A program made the position numbers and the translations under genes. From positions 202,340,501 to 202,404,500 of the forward strand of contig CM057458.1 of the NCBI GenBank assembly GCA_016271365.2: 64,000 bases of DNA, written 5' to 3'. Under the pieces are notes generated by a model. That model was not told the origin of the DNA and did not search any database. It worked only from the letters and a program-made list of their open reading frames with translations. The DNA comes from Neoceratodus forsteri. Lineage: Eukaryota > Chordata > Ceratodontiformes > Ceratodontidae. Below are positions 11,605-22,441 of this stretch, piece by piece. How positions within the stretch are numbered: the stretch's first letter is position 1; each line of letters starts with the position of its first letter.

Positions 11605-13117
11605 GACAAACATGGATTTTTACTTCATTCTTAATGTGCACAATGGCACTCTACTGCCCGATTTTGAAAATAAAATATCATACCATTGCTTGTTTTGTCA
11701 TGGGATTCATTGTTACTACATGAAATCTTAATTTTATGTTTTGGCTGGGGGTTAGGGTGAGGGGGAGACGGGGTGGGGGTACATCCAGAATAACAATCAT
11801 TAGCACACTACCAACTAGCTCACATTGTATGTAACTGATACTGACTCAGTAATGTTGCATTAGGTGCCAAGTACCTGAGGCACTGGCAAGATAAGGGTTG
11901 TGGACTTATTCTATCTAAAAGTGGGACACTGTCCCCATTGAAGTGAGTGTGAGTAAGTGGTGACCAACAATTATCCTCCTTGCATGAGATCCATTTCATA
12001 TATGAGTAAGCGCTTTAACAATACATATGTCAGGGAGTCCATGTAACCATTGAGTGTGAGTGTGAAATAATTACATCTCTTATTTTTGGGAACGTGGCTA
12101 CAGGCTTTGTAACTCATGACCAGCAAAAAGTATTGTCTCTTATTGCACCTGAATCCTCCTGCCATCTTCTGTCATAACATTAGGAGTAATAATCAGCGAT
12201 GTTGTTCCAAACAAAATAACCCCAAAACACATTTTTGCACATCAATGAAGTTAATGTCAATGTCCTATCTTTTCTATTTAGAAATATCACAAACAGCACA
12301 TCTGGCTACCATTGCTTCTGTTATGTTATGCTTACATGCTGACATGTTTCATGAACAGTACCTTACATTTCCTATACTCCTTCATTGCTCAAATATTACA
12401 CACTTGACTTTCCTGTTTGCATTTGATGCAGTACATCTGCATGTCTGAATACTGTATATGTCTGCTGTCATTCACTTTCTTCCTTTCATATGCCTTTTGC
12501 TGGCAATTCAAGGTGTTTCATGCTTCCTGCTGCCAGTTTACCTACTTCCGCAAATGTATTCAAACTCACCTTTTATCACCTCTTTGTGTTTCTCTGATGT
12601 TTTGGTTGTGTTCTTTTATGCCATTGTTCTAAGTCTTGCAAAGCTACCCTTAATTGATGACACCCATTTATGCTTTTGTCTCAGCTTCCATGCCTTATCC
12701 TCTCAAACTGCTTTGGTTTCCAGCCTGAATTATTCAACTTGCTCATTACAATTCCTGTAGTGTAGAATAATACCCTCAGGGCTACTGCCTTGAACTGGGT
12801 ATTCATTTTCTAGCATACACAATTTTTAGTTTTAGGGGACAAATCACACAACAATCTCATGGTTTGCCACTATGAGCAATTCAGAAATCCTCCACAGACA
12901 TCAACTCTCCACCACTCATATGCAACATTGCCTTGTACTCAACTCTTATGATGACAAACCAGCACCTTATTAGGTCAAGTCTGTAGGTTTTGTCTTTTAT
13001 TGTCTAGACACAATTTAAAACAATCACAGATGCTATCCCAATCTGTGTTTGGCCTCTTATGCAGAATAAAAGCTTAGTATGTTATGCATTGTCGTACCCA
13101 ATTTTTTTGTTTGTGGG
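11605..13117. other. Unassigned sequence, no supported gene
   Basis: Open frames reach 110 codons (12,116-12,448 plus) but show no motif I recognise. The minus frame 12,165-11,971 (64 codons, AGGFRCNKRQYFLLVMSYKA) could be an exon but has no family match by eye. The block was continuous with the left unassigned block before L1-A inserted. Confidence 0.4.
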
Positions 13118-13260
13118 GGTCCTGTTTATTTATTTATTATTTATTAGCATTTGGTTACCGGGTAAGTGCATTAGGTAATAATCCTGCCTATTTTCAAGCA
13201 TGACCCGGGAGGTTACAGTATACATACAGTGACACAAACAGGAGCATTTAACAACTCCTT
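13118..13260 (-). repeat. Possible retroposon 3' end with (AAAT)n tail
   Basis: On the minus strand a sequence containing CCTCCCGGGTCATGCTTGAA and CACTTACCCGGTAACCAAAT ends in a run of (AAAT)n and AATAAATAAA. A defined body followed by a short tandem A-rich tail suggests a SINE or LINE 3' end. No second copy is in this window, so the family stays unnamed. Confidence 0.35.
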
Positions 13261-13930
13261 GAAGTGATTAGCCAACCATGGGTCTTACATGCAATCAGTA
13301 ATGACCCAAATATTCCATACTAATTTTCTTGGTACAATCATTCATCGGTGAAAAGGTCACTCACTCATTTGTGATACTGTAACATAGACACACAGAAATA
13401 TAAAAACATAAACTTTGACAACAGATCAGTATCACTTGGTCCACCTAGTCTGCCCATTTCCCTACCTATTGGATAAGCTGCTGAATCCACTTACCCAACA
13501 CCCTACTTCCTCCAACACCTCACTAATATTGCCTTATGTCTGCCCCATGCATTCTTGAATTCCCCCACTGTTTTTGACTGCACAATTTCTTCAGCAAGGT
13601 GGTTCCATGTGCCCACCACCCTCTCTGTCAACAAGTACTTCCTCATGTTGCCCCTGAGCTGTCATCCCTCTATCTTCAAATTGTTTCTCCTTATTCTTGT
13701 ACAATATCATGCCCCCCCCTTTCTGCAAGGGTATACATATTAGGCACTTTTTAGTCTCCCTTCATATGGCTTCTGTTTCACACCTTGCACCATTTTCTTT
13801 TCTTTTCTCTTCTCTGGACTGCATCCATCCTGTCTATGTCCTTGTGGAGATTGAGTCTCCAGGACTGCACGCAGTACTCAAGATGGGGTTTCACCAACTG
13901 TCTGTACAGAGTGATAACAACTACCTGTTT

Positions 13931-14490
13931 ATTTTTTTTTTTATCATATCATTATTTATGCTCCTGCATCCCGACCAGCCAACCTCCAGTGGCCGCCTTC
14001 ATCCCTGATCATCATGCAGGCTCACTTACATACCAGCTTGCACAGTGCTGTACCCACAGGGTGGACCCCCATGTTCCCTGTGCCATGCCAGGAACCACTA
14101 CCGCAGTGTGATTCCATGCCAGGCCCCCTGGTTGCTGAAGTGCAGCCATCAAGCTGCCTCGGTCATCCTCCATTTTCCTCCCTTTTTTTCCCCAAGAAGT
14201 GCTGATGTGCAATGACTTTGAGGCACAATGTGCTGACGTCTGACACACTTCTCCCCACATGTATCACTTCTTCCATTAGTGTCCCAAATTGCTATCATGG
14301 GCTGCTTCAGCACGATGGATGTCCCAGTCCCACCCAAGGGAAAGGATAACAGTAATCAGATGCTCAATCATTTCCCTTCCCTTGCCAATCCCTGATGGCC
14401 ATGGCGAGTTCCCAAATCCTTGTCGCCAGTGTCAATCGAGGTGTGGTGTCCAGCGCCTCAACCCTCAGTGCCATTGGGCCAGCACAAATT
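13931..14490 (-). mobile_element. Unclassified 0.55-kb retroposed segment with poly(A)
   Basis: The segment interrupts CR1-b. On the minus strand it ends in about a dozen A residues preceded by ATAAATAATGATATGATAA, as a retroposed transcript would. Imperfect flanking repeats CAACTACCTGTTT (left) and CAAATTCCTGTTT (right) look like the target duplication. The body is GC-richer than its surroundings. It holds a minus frame 14,260-14,012 of 82 codons (GSLMAALQQPGGLAWNHTAV) that I do not recognise. It could be a 5'-truncated LINE of another family, a SINE, or a processed gene copy. Confidence 0.65.
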
Positions 14491-14575
14491 CCTGTTTTCT
14501 ACTCTTGAAGCCTCTCCCTATACATCCTAGTATCCCCCAGCCCTCCTTACTGCCTTCTCACATTGCTTACCTACC

Positions 14576-14579
14576 TTAA
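14576..14579. repeat. TTAA target duplication, left
   Basis: TTAA directly before the inverted-repeat end AGGAGTAGTCC. The uninterrupted CR1 at 37.68 kb has a single TACCTTAAGGTCA here, which proves a TTAA duplication. Confidence 0.9.
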
Positions 14580-15250
14580 AGGAGTAGTCCACCCAGAATT
14601 TGCATAAAACATATATTATGCAGAGTGTTTTGATATGTATGTTAAGTCCTAGTGTGTCCTTCCCTCTGTCTGTTATTAGGAGTTTTTCCTAAATTAGCCT
14701 GCTAGCTGTATGGTAGTTTTATGATCCCTGGAGATCTCCATCACACACAGATTCATTTGCTTTCTTTCTCCTACGATGCACCCTGTCTCATGTGACAGTG
14801 ATGTAGCCAGGCCCTTAGATTTAGCATGTGCACTGCTTTAAAATCAGTTCACAACAGCAGAGCTTTGTAACTGTTATTATACAGGGAGCACAAATGGCAA
14901 CAGTTACAGTGTAGCAGATACCTGAGAGCTAACTTACTGGGGTTTCTGTAAGAAAACAGCTGCTAAATAGCTCTAATTCATTATTTATGTTTTCGGTGTG
15001 TGTCAGGTCTAGCTAGCAGTAGTAAGTGTTTTTAATTTAAAATGTTAGTTCTGCAAACTACACACAACAATAAAAAGCACAGAAATTGCCCCAGATCATC
15101 AGTGCCATAATTAGTAAAGACTGTAGCTGTTTTCTTACTGAACACCTACTTAGCTCTCAAGTATTTGCTAAACCATAAATGTAGGTACCATCATTCTACT
15201 AGAAGAAACTGGGAGTTTGGGCTGACTTCGCTGTGTGACATGACTTTCAT
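14580..15250 (+). repeat. Left long terminal inverted repeat
   Basis: Pairs with 20,170-20,842. Matching landmarks include CAGCTAGCAGGCTAATTTAG/complement, the block around CAGTGATGTAGCCAGG and the block around GTATTTGCTAAACC. Similarity fades just before the L2 LINE starts. Confidence 0.88.
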
Positions 15251-15265
15251 TTATTTATTTATTTA

Positions 15266-15431
15266 CCTCCAGCCAGCGCCTAGCTCCATAGAGCTGGAGA
15301 GACCCTCCAGGAAAGAGGAAGACCCTTGCTGAGCGCCCCTTACTGAGCGCCGAGGCCAGATGCCGCCAGCGGGTGGCGGCACCTCCAGCCGGCACCTAGC
15401 TCCATAGAGCCGGAGAGACCCTCCAGGAAAG
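15266..15431 (+). repeat. Tandem 116-bp monomers in the L2 5' region
   Basis: A 50-bp block starting CCTCCAGCC and ending CCAGGAAAG occurs at 15,266-15,315 and again at 15,382-15,431 with three differences, giving a period of 116 bp. The second monomer is partial. Repeated 5' monomers are known as promoter units in some LINEs; that role here is inferred. Confidence 0.75.
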
Positions 15432-15512
15432 GTATGGCAAAGCCGCAACTTTTATGCCCACCCGCCTTCCCTTCTTGTACTCTTTGTTAAGTAGTCACTT
15501 TCCCGCCAACAC

Positions 15513-15519
15513 TATAAAA
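15513..15519 (+). promoter_or_regulatory. TATA-like box in L2 5' region
   Basis: TATAAAA sits in a GC-rich setting (CCCGCCAACACTATAAAACC), about 80 bp after the monomers and 0.6 kb before the ORF. It could be a promoter element of the LINE or chance; there is no experimental support. Confidence 0.35.
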
Positions 15520-16127
15520 CCACGCCCGCCGCGTCTTGCCGACCTATAGCCTGCCACACATCCCTTGTTGATCGCAGACAGTGGATTACCATATTACTCC
15601 CCACGCTGTCTATATTGCTGACACAATTAGACTGTGTAACCACCTAACATCACAGCCAACGGAATAAGCAATTACTGCGAGTACTCGCAAGATATTCTTA
15701 TAGAACCTCTGGTCACCTTCATAATGGGGAACTTTCTTTTGAGCCTTCTTGTATTTCTTATAGTACATGAACTCAGTAAAAGATGCAGACATCCACAGGA
15801 TACCATGCAATGTGATATGATGTCGTTCTCCTCCTGCTGCAATTCCACAGCAGTCCCAAGAGACTGGATATGTATCTAGACATCCCACTGACACGACCTA
15901 CACACTTAACATTTACTATGGAGGGACACAGTCGGCTGTATACTTGTTGGGTGACTGTCTCCAACTGTATACAGAAAATATTCCACGCTTATTTCTGTTA
16001 AAGTAATAATCTTCTCTCACAAGAGGTCAAGGACCGAACCTGGATGGCACATAAGATTTCAACAGAATAAAAATAAAAAAATAAAAAGGCATCTATAAGA
16101 ACCTATACCTTATCTCTGGCAGCAACT

Positions 16128-19092
16128 ATGAAATTACTACTGCTATTACTAATATGCTCAGGGAATGTGGAACTTAACCCTGGGCCACCTGGGACTATCT
16201 CTGCACCATCAGAACTAGTAAAGATTAAAGGGCTAAGCCTTCTACATATTAATGTATGTAGTCTACTAAAAAAAATCACAATGCTCCAAGCCTGGGTTAA
16301 CCATACACTACCTGACTTCTTGGTAGTGTCTGAGTCATGGCTTAGGCCTGACACAGCTGACAGAGACATAAACTTACTTGTCTATCAAACGTTCAGAGCT
16401 GATAGACATACAAGAGGAGGTGGGGTAGTAATCTATGTAAAGGCCAACCTACCTGCAACTTGTCTTAACTCTTCTTCTATGGCAAAAGAATTTGAGTGCC
16501 TATCCCTCAGAATAGCTCTCTCCAACAATACCTCGCTGCAGTTGATCGGCTGTTACAGACCTCCCTCAGCTGGCCTTAAGATACTATCCCACTCGGGTGA
16601 CTTGATCACACAAGGGAATGAAGAAACCATAATTTTAGGCGACTTAAACCTAAACTGGCTTTCTAAGGCAGCTGCATCACTAACATCATTCTGTGACATG
16701 CATGGGCTTACACAGCTCATAAATGAACCTACTAGAGTAAACAAAAAGAACCCTAAAAACAGCACACTATTGGACATATTATTAGTGAGTAAACCTCACC
16801 TCTTCTCACACATTGGAGTACTGTTCAACGACATCAGTGATCATTGTACTATTGCAGCAATTAGGTCAGCATGTAAGCCTTCATCCCCTACAAAATTCAT
16901 GCTGAGGAGATCGAAAAAAAAATTCAACATCAATGCATATCTGGATGATATCAAACACTCCACAAGATGGATGGCAAGAGTTCTATCTAGTGAACACAAT
17001 GGAGATTGCATATGGTATTCTAAATGACATTATCACAGGTGCTCTAAACACCCATGCACCAGTTTCTAAACTACGTATCAAAAATAAAACCTGTCACTGG
17101 TTCAATTCAGACCTTAAATCCACCCTCCTTGACAGGGACAAGCTTTGGAAGAAGGCTCAAAAAACTAAGTTAGCCACTGACTGGGAGCAGTTCAAAAAAG
17201 CTAGGAATCTCTGCATCAAGAAAGTGTGAGACACAAAAGCTGCATATTACATGGCTGAACTAGACTCCTCATACCACAGCCCTGCCAAATTTTGGAACAC
17301 TATAAAAGATATAACTGGCCATGTCCCAAGTAACTTACTCCCAGCAAAATTACATAGTGGAAACAGAACCATCAATGACAGAATAGAAGTCTTGGAAGCC
17401 TTCAATAATCACTTTACAACTGCTGGGCTAGCATTCGACTCCTTTCCAGCCAACCAATTGAGATTACAACTAGGGATTAAGAACACTGATGCAAGAGTGA
17501 CTGACTCCACTTTCTCCTTCACACCAGCCACGCTGAAGCAAGTCGAAAAGCTAATCTCACAGTTGGATACAAAAAAAAGTGCAGGTTTTGACTCCCTCGA
17601 CCCCTACTTCTTAAAAATTGCCATACATGTATTAGCAGTACCAGTGACACATCTGTTCAACCTTTCACTACAGTCAGGAGATATCCCATCAATCTGGAAA
17701 CCGCTCAAGTTATTCCACTACTGAAAGCCGGATCCCACAGACCTCAATAACTACAGACCAATTTCCATTCTTCCTGTGTTGTCCAAATTACTTGAAAAAA
17801 TTGTGAGCACCCAATTAAGAGAATATCTAGAAGCTAACAATCTACTAAACCCAGCACAATCTGGTTTCAGAGCAAAACACAGTACCATTACAGCTCTTGC
17901 AAAAGTCACCAATGACTGGCAACTTGAATTGGATAAAAACAATTGTGCATGTGCTGTTTTCTTAGATCTAAGTAAGGCCTTTGATACGGTTGACCACGAC
18001 TTGCTCCTCTCATCACTGAGGTCATTTGGACTTGACACCAAATCCATTAGATGGTTTAATAATTATCTTTCAGGAAGAACCCAGCAGGTAAAGGCCAAAG
18101 GAGATATATCCCCACTCAGACCACTTCAAAGAGGAGTACCACAAGGATCTATCCTTGGCCCTATCCTATTTGCTATATATATCAACAACATTGACATAAA
18201 TCTTACCAAAGCCACTGTACACCTGTTTGCTGATGATACAGTACTGTACATCAGTCACCCTTCTCCTGTAACAGCCTGCAAAGAATTACAAGCAAAATTC
18301 GACCTGCTGCAACACCAGCTGCTGGGAAAGAAACTACTATTGAATGCAAAAAAACTAAGGCAATGTTTTTCTCCCCACAGGTGCAGGCAGGATACTCTAT
18401 CCCTATCGACCTCCCTAAACTATCCACTGCCCTTGTGAAGAAACCTAGATTATGTCACAAAATTCAAATATCTGGGGGTATGGCTAGATAATAGGTTAGA
18501 CTACCTAGAGCACTTGGAAGAACTGCTAAAAACTCAGACAAAGACTCGGACTTTACTATAGAATAAAGCACTTCCTTACAAGTGATTCAAAAAGAAGATG
18601 GTCCAGGCCACTTTCCTCTCAGTACTAGATTACGCTGACTTCTTATATAGTCGCTGCCTCACTGTATGTTTGAACAAATTAGATACACTATACCACAGAG
18701 CTTTGAGGTTCATCACAGACCTACCATACAGCACTCACCACTGCCTACTATACTCTGCAGTGGGATGGACTTCGCTTCAATTTAGAAGAGATAGAAATGC
18801 AATACTATGGACCTACAGAGCAATATCACAGCAGCTTCCAAAATATATCTCTGACTGTTTTTTACAAGCCACATCAAGTAGTTATGCATTAAGAAGTCTG
18901 AACCTCATTACCCTCAAGGTGCCTAAATTCCACTCCCGACATGGCAGATATGCAGTTAGCTATGTGTTATCCACTCTATGGAACACAATGCAGAAGACAT
19001 TGAAAGTGAACAAGTTTATATCTATTACAGCCTTCAAATATCTATACAATAGGATATTCAAAGAAAAATGTAACTGCTTCCACCAACACTAG
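16128..19092 (+). pseudogene. L2-type ORF2: 2A-like leader, APE endonuclease, reverse transcriptase
   Basis: The ATG at 16,128 starts a short hydrophobic leader (MKLLLLLLIC) that runs straight into SGNVELNPGP, a 2A-like motif at codons 11-20. The APE endonuclease follows: LLHINVCSL, VVSESWL (metal-binding Glu), LIGCYRPPSAG, IILGDLNLNWLS, TLLDILLVS and NDISDHCTI. The frame shifts near 16,950. There is an in-frame TGA at 17,227-17,229 and further breaks near 17,710 and 18,430-18,600. RT motifs: KKSAGFDSLDPYFLK, SGFRAKHSTITAL, AVFLDLSKAFDTVDHDLL, RGVPQGSILGPILFAIYIN and HLFADDTVLYI (catalytic Asp pair intact). The C-terminal part (18,598-19,092) ends in ITAFKYLYNRIFKEKCN. Confidence 0.9.
16161..16187 (+). 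promoter_or_regulatory. 2A-like translational recoding motif (GNVELNPGP)
   Basis: Nine codons fit the 2A consensus D(V/I)ExNPGP except that the first Asp is Asn. In active 2A peptides the ribosome skips the bond between the last Gly and Pro, so leader and ORF2 would be released separately. 2A-like sequences are known at the N-termini of APE-type non-LTR retrotransposon ORFs, so placement and context agree. Activity of the Asn variant is unknown. Confidence 0.8.
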
Positions 19093-19640
19093 ATTAACCT
19101 TCCATCTATCTCCTCTGCGGGTGGACAGATAGGATAGCTTACCAGCACCCTATGTGAAGTTACCCCAGAGTTCACAAACCAGTACCTTAATCCATTCTTT
19201 ATATTCATTAATGTTCTTAGTCTCCTTTAAACTCTCAGCTCTTTACCTCTCCAGTCTGGCCCTCTCCTCTTCCCCCCAGACCCACTCTAGATCTCTAGAT
19301 CCCCTTATTGCACCAGCTCTTACGATTCCTTCCCCCACCCTGTTCCCTACCACTGACCATTACTTCAGGTATGCATCCTACCCATCCCCTTGTCACTGCT
19401 CCTGCCGGTACCGCCAGCTATGAACCCTCATTGTAGATATATCTTCCAGCTATCCATACATCCTGTCACCTTAGTTTAAAAATTATCTAAGTAATTCTCT
19501 GATACTTCTAACCCTTCATCAAAATGTGCTAGTATTAAAGTGTCTCCCATTACCTATTTAGCAATCTGGCTACCTCATGAATCCTGTATATATGTATTAT
19601 ATCCTTGTTTTTCTAGCATATCAATTTACCGTGTTCTGTA

Positions 19641-19760
19641 TTTGATATATTGCTTTCATTTTCTGTCTTCTCAAAGTTGTGTATACTCTGATTGTTATAT
19701 TTCTTGGATTTGATGTATTACTTTCACTTTCTGTCTTCTCAAAGTTGTGTATACTCTGAA
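19641..19760 (+). repeat. 68-bp tandem duplication in L2 3' UTR
   Basis: The block starting TTTGATATATTGCTTTCA at 19,641 recurs at 19,709 with few changes; both contain CTCAAAGTTGTGTATACTCT. It lies about 100 bp before the element's end. Confidence 0.85.
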
Positions 19761-20169
19761 TGCTATATTTCATGTAAATTGAACCTTGACCTTACCAGCT
19801 CCATCTTGCAAATGAGCTTTGCTCAACGATGTTCGCCTGGATAAATAAAGATTTGATTGATTGATTGATTATTTTTTGTTTGTTTTTGTTACAAATGTGA
19901 AGTGTCTTTTTAATAAAGTATAAAAATCTGTATGTGTGAGTTATTTAGTTTGGAGAATATTTGTTTTACTATTTGAAAAAGTGTGATACATTTATGTGTA
20001 GTGCAGTGAACCATTGTAAAATGGAATCAAATGTGTAGCTGGAACAGTCACTGTCATCCTGTTGCTTTCATGCCATACCATAGGCAGGAGAAAAGCTGAC
20101 TTCAAAGTATTTTGCAGTTTCTAGGCTGCAGCTTCATACCATACACTTCATTTGTAAAAATGAAAAAAA

Positions 20170-20842
20170 TATGACAATCTTGTCACAGAGCAGAATCAGC
20201 ACTAACTGCTAATAGAACGCTGATACCTACATTTACAGTTTAGCAAATACTTGACATCTAACTGAGTGGGGTTTCTGTAAGAAAACAGCTACAGTCTTTA
20301 TTAATTATAGCATTGATGATCTGGGCAGTTTATGTGCTTTAATGGTTGTGTATAGTTTGATAAAATTAAAAGTTTTAAAATTAAAACACTCCTGCTAGCT
20401 AGACCTGATGCACATAGAAAACAAAATTAGTGAATTAGAGCTATTTCGTAGCTGTTGTCTTACCAAAATCCCAGTCAGCTTGCTCTCAGGTATCTGCTAA
20501 ATTGTAACTGTTGCCATTTGTGCTCCCTGGATAAGAACAGTTACAAAGCTTTGCTGTTGTGAACTGATTTTAATCTGATTTTAAAGCAGTGCACATGCGA
20601 AATCTAAGGACCTGGCTACATCACTGTTACATGAGACAGAGTGCATCATAGGAGAAAAAAAGCCAATAAACCCATTTGTGATGGAGATCCCCAGGGGTTG
20701 TAAAACTACCATACAGCTAGCAGGCTAATTTAGGAAAAACTCCTAATAGCAGACAGAGGGAAGGACACACTAGGACTTAACATACATATCAAAACACTCT
20801 GCATAACATATGTATTTAGTAAATTCTGGGTGGACTACTCCT
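20170..20842 (-). repeat. Right long terminal inverted repeat
   Basis: Reverse-complement partner of 14,580-15,250, ending GGTGGACTACTCCT directly before TTAA. Confidence 0.88.
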
Positions 20843-20846
20843 TTAA
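20843..20846. repeat. TTAA target duplication, right
   Basis: Second TTAA, followed by GGTCAGCTGCTATGACTAC, the continuation of CR1-b. Confidence 0.9.
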
Positions 20847-21047
20847 GGTCAGCTGCTATGACTACACCCAGGTCTAGGTCCCTTTCCATTTTTGGTGTTG
20901 TTAGTACCTCCTCCCCCATTGTGTACTCTTCCATTGGGTTTTTGTTTCCCATGTGCGTTACTGTGCTCTTCTTTGTAGTGAATCTAATCTGCCCTGTTTT
21001 TGACCATTCCTGCTATCTTGCCAAGTCCCATCTTTTGCACCCTTGTT

Positions 21048-21716
21048 TGTAATGAAGTATCTGGAGGTGAAAGGTCTGCTGGATGACAGACAGACAGGTG
21101 TCACTCGCGGCAAGACAAGCCAGTACAATTGGATCAATTTTTTCAATTGGGTGATGCAGGTACTGCACCAGGGTGGTATGGTGGTCATGGCCTATCTGGA
21201 TTTCAGTAAGGCCTTTGGCACTGTACCAGATAGGAGGCTGGTCAACAAATTGTATGTAGGGTCAAAACAGAAAGGTGTGTGGAAATCTGGCTCACAGATG
21301 GCAGTCAAGGGTGGTGGCGAATGTGGTGCACTTAGGGACTTAGGGATCATGCACATGAGGAATGGAATTCACCATGTAGAAGTGCTGGGTCCCCACCTCT
21401 ACACTGTCTACACTGAGAACATCACAGACAAACTGAAAGTGATGGTATCACTCTTTGTGGCTGACACAAAAATCTGTAATAGAGTAGACTTCCCTGGGTG
21501 GGTGGAGGGCATGAGAAGGGAACATAGAGTCTTGGAGGAGTGGGCCGAGACCTGGCAAGAAGTGAGCTGTTATGTACATGGGACAAAGAACTCTAAGGGC
21601 AAGAAACATGCTGTGGCAGTGGGAGAGTCAGGGTGACATAGGATGGGAGGGATACGGGTGTAGCAGTCTCAAAAACCTCAAGGTAGGGAACCATAAAAAC
21701 TTCATAGAATTTATAC
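21048..21716 (+). mobile_element. Old CR1-type LINE fragment (CR1-c)
   Basis: A mostly open frame resembles CR1 RT: MAYLDFSKAFGTVPDRRLVN, then SLFVADTKICNRVDFPGW, where the catalytic box has lost an Asp (FVAD for FADD), then LEEWAETWQ. Much of the sequence between these blocks is unlike other CR1 copies, so it is diverged or rearranged. It lies head to head with CR1-b. Confidence 0.75.
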
Positions 21717-22257
21717 AGTATCACAAGTTCAGGGGCTCTAGGGCGATGGTGTGCTCCTTTGCCTGTGATCATGTCAGTTTCTATGTCACTGTGTAAGCAC
21801 AACTCATGACTGTGCATCAGTGGCCTGCTGTAGTTCCTGTTGCGATGGCATTTGCATGACTTGCTGAACAGTGATTGCCAGTGTTGGTAGTCTTTTTGGT
21901 ACATGTGCACAAACAATAACAGTGTGCAACCCCATCCTGGCCCTAACACTGCCTCTGGTGAGGCAGAGCCCTTTCACTGGACCCATTGCACATTTGTGTC
22001 CCAGATGCTAAGCAGCAACTATTTAGAACAAACATGGACTTTGATGACAATATAGGGTCACTCTGGAAGATGAGTTCATGAGCATAAGTGTATTATCCAC
22101 CAGTCTGATCCACAAATATTAAATATTGCCTCATAGCACATAACAATAACCTATGCCACTATGTGAATATTCAGATATGTAAACATGTGGATGCCAAGAG
22201 TAACCATTTCATCTACAGTCTGAGTTGACACTCTATGGCCATGTTATTCATTTAAAT
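21717..22257. other. Unassigned sequence upstream of the ballast-domain exons
   Basis: No recognised coding sequence. If the ballast gene has earlier exons they should lie here or further left; I could not identify one. Confidence 0.4.
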
Positions 22258-22436
22258 TGTTTAACAAGGAGTGTCACACTAAGCTCCAAGCCTTTTTACT
22301 GGTGCAACATGGGAGCGCAGAGAAGTTAAGTGACTTGATCACGGTCACACAGTATTCACATGTGGGCTGTGGTATTCAAACCCAGGTCTCCAGAATGTCA
22401 GGCCTGGAGCCTTAAACAACTGCGCTATACTGCCCC
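22258..22436 (-). mobile_element. tRNA-derived SINE, minus-strand copy
   Basis: Reverse complement of the SINE at 1,224: head GGGGCAGTATAGCGCAGTTG, B box as GGTTTGAATACC, core TGTGACCGTGATCAAGTCAC and tail CCTTGTTAA. It is more diverged than the others. Confidence 0.8.
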
Positions 22437-22441
22437 TAAGT

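Larger units (their letters stand above)
15266..19870 (+). mobile_element. L2-type LINE with 2A-like ORF start
   Basis: A 4.6-kb non-LTR element inserted between the arms of the TTAA element. It has a GC-rich 5' region with repeated monomers (15,266-15,431), a TATA-like box (15,513), one long ORF (16,128-19,092 with breaks), and a 3' UTR with a 68-bp tandem duplication. It ends in CCTGGATAAATAAAGATTTG followed by (ATTG)n, a terminus typical of L2/CR1-group LINEs. No ORF1 is visible upstream. The 5' limit is inferred from the change of composition after (ATTT)n at 15,250-15,265; I could not define a clean target duplication. Confidence 0.85.
14580..20842. mobile_element. Kolobok/T2-like TTAA element with ~0.67-kb inverted repeats
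   Basis: The ends are AGGAGTAGTCCACCCAGAAT at 14,580 and its reverse complement ending at 20,842. The two arms (14,580 to about 15,250; about 20,170 to 20,842) align almost end to end, with scattered substitutions and short indels. Target duplication is TTAA, and the TTAA-AGGRR start is the signature of the Kolobok/T2 group; piggyBac also uses TTAA but its ends usually begin with C. No transposase is encoded between the arms, so it is non-autonomous. Without the L2 LINE it holds it would be about 1.6 kb. Confidence 0.88.
13381..21047 (-). mobile_element. CR1-type LINE 3' part, split by two later insertions (CR1-b)
   Basis: CR1-b is present in three pieces. 13,381-13,930 is the 3' UTR plus the end of ORF2, with the CR1 tail seen as ACATAGACACACAGAAAT on the plus strand. 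14,491-14,575 and 20,847-21,047 carry the region complementary to the KMERDLGVIISDD block. The order matches the uninterrupted copy at 37.0-38.0 kb. The breaks are a retroposed segment (about 13,931-14,490) and the TTAA element (14,580-20,842). At 21,047 it abuts a CR1 fragment on the other strand. Confidence 0.85.

Noticed and set aside
11924..11945. GGGACACTGTCC as partner of the 61.0-kb terminus
   Set aside because: It shares GGGACACTGTC but has no TTAA in front and no similarity beyond about 11 bases.
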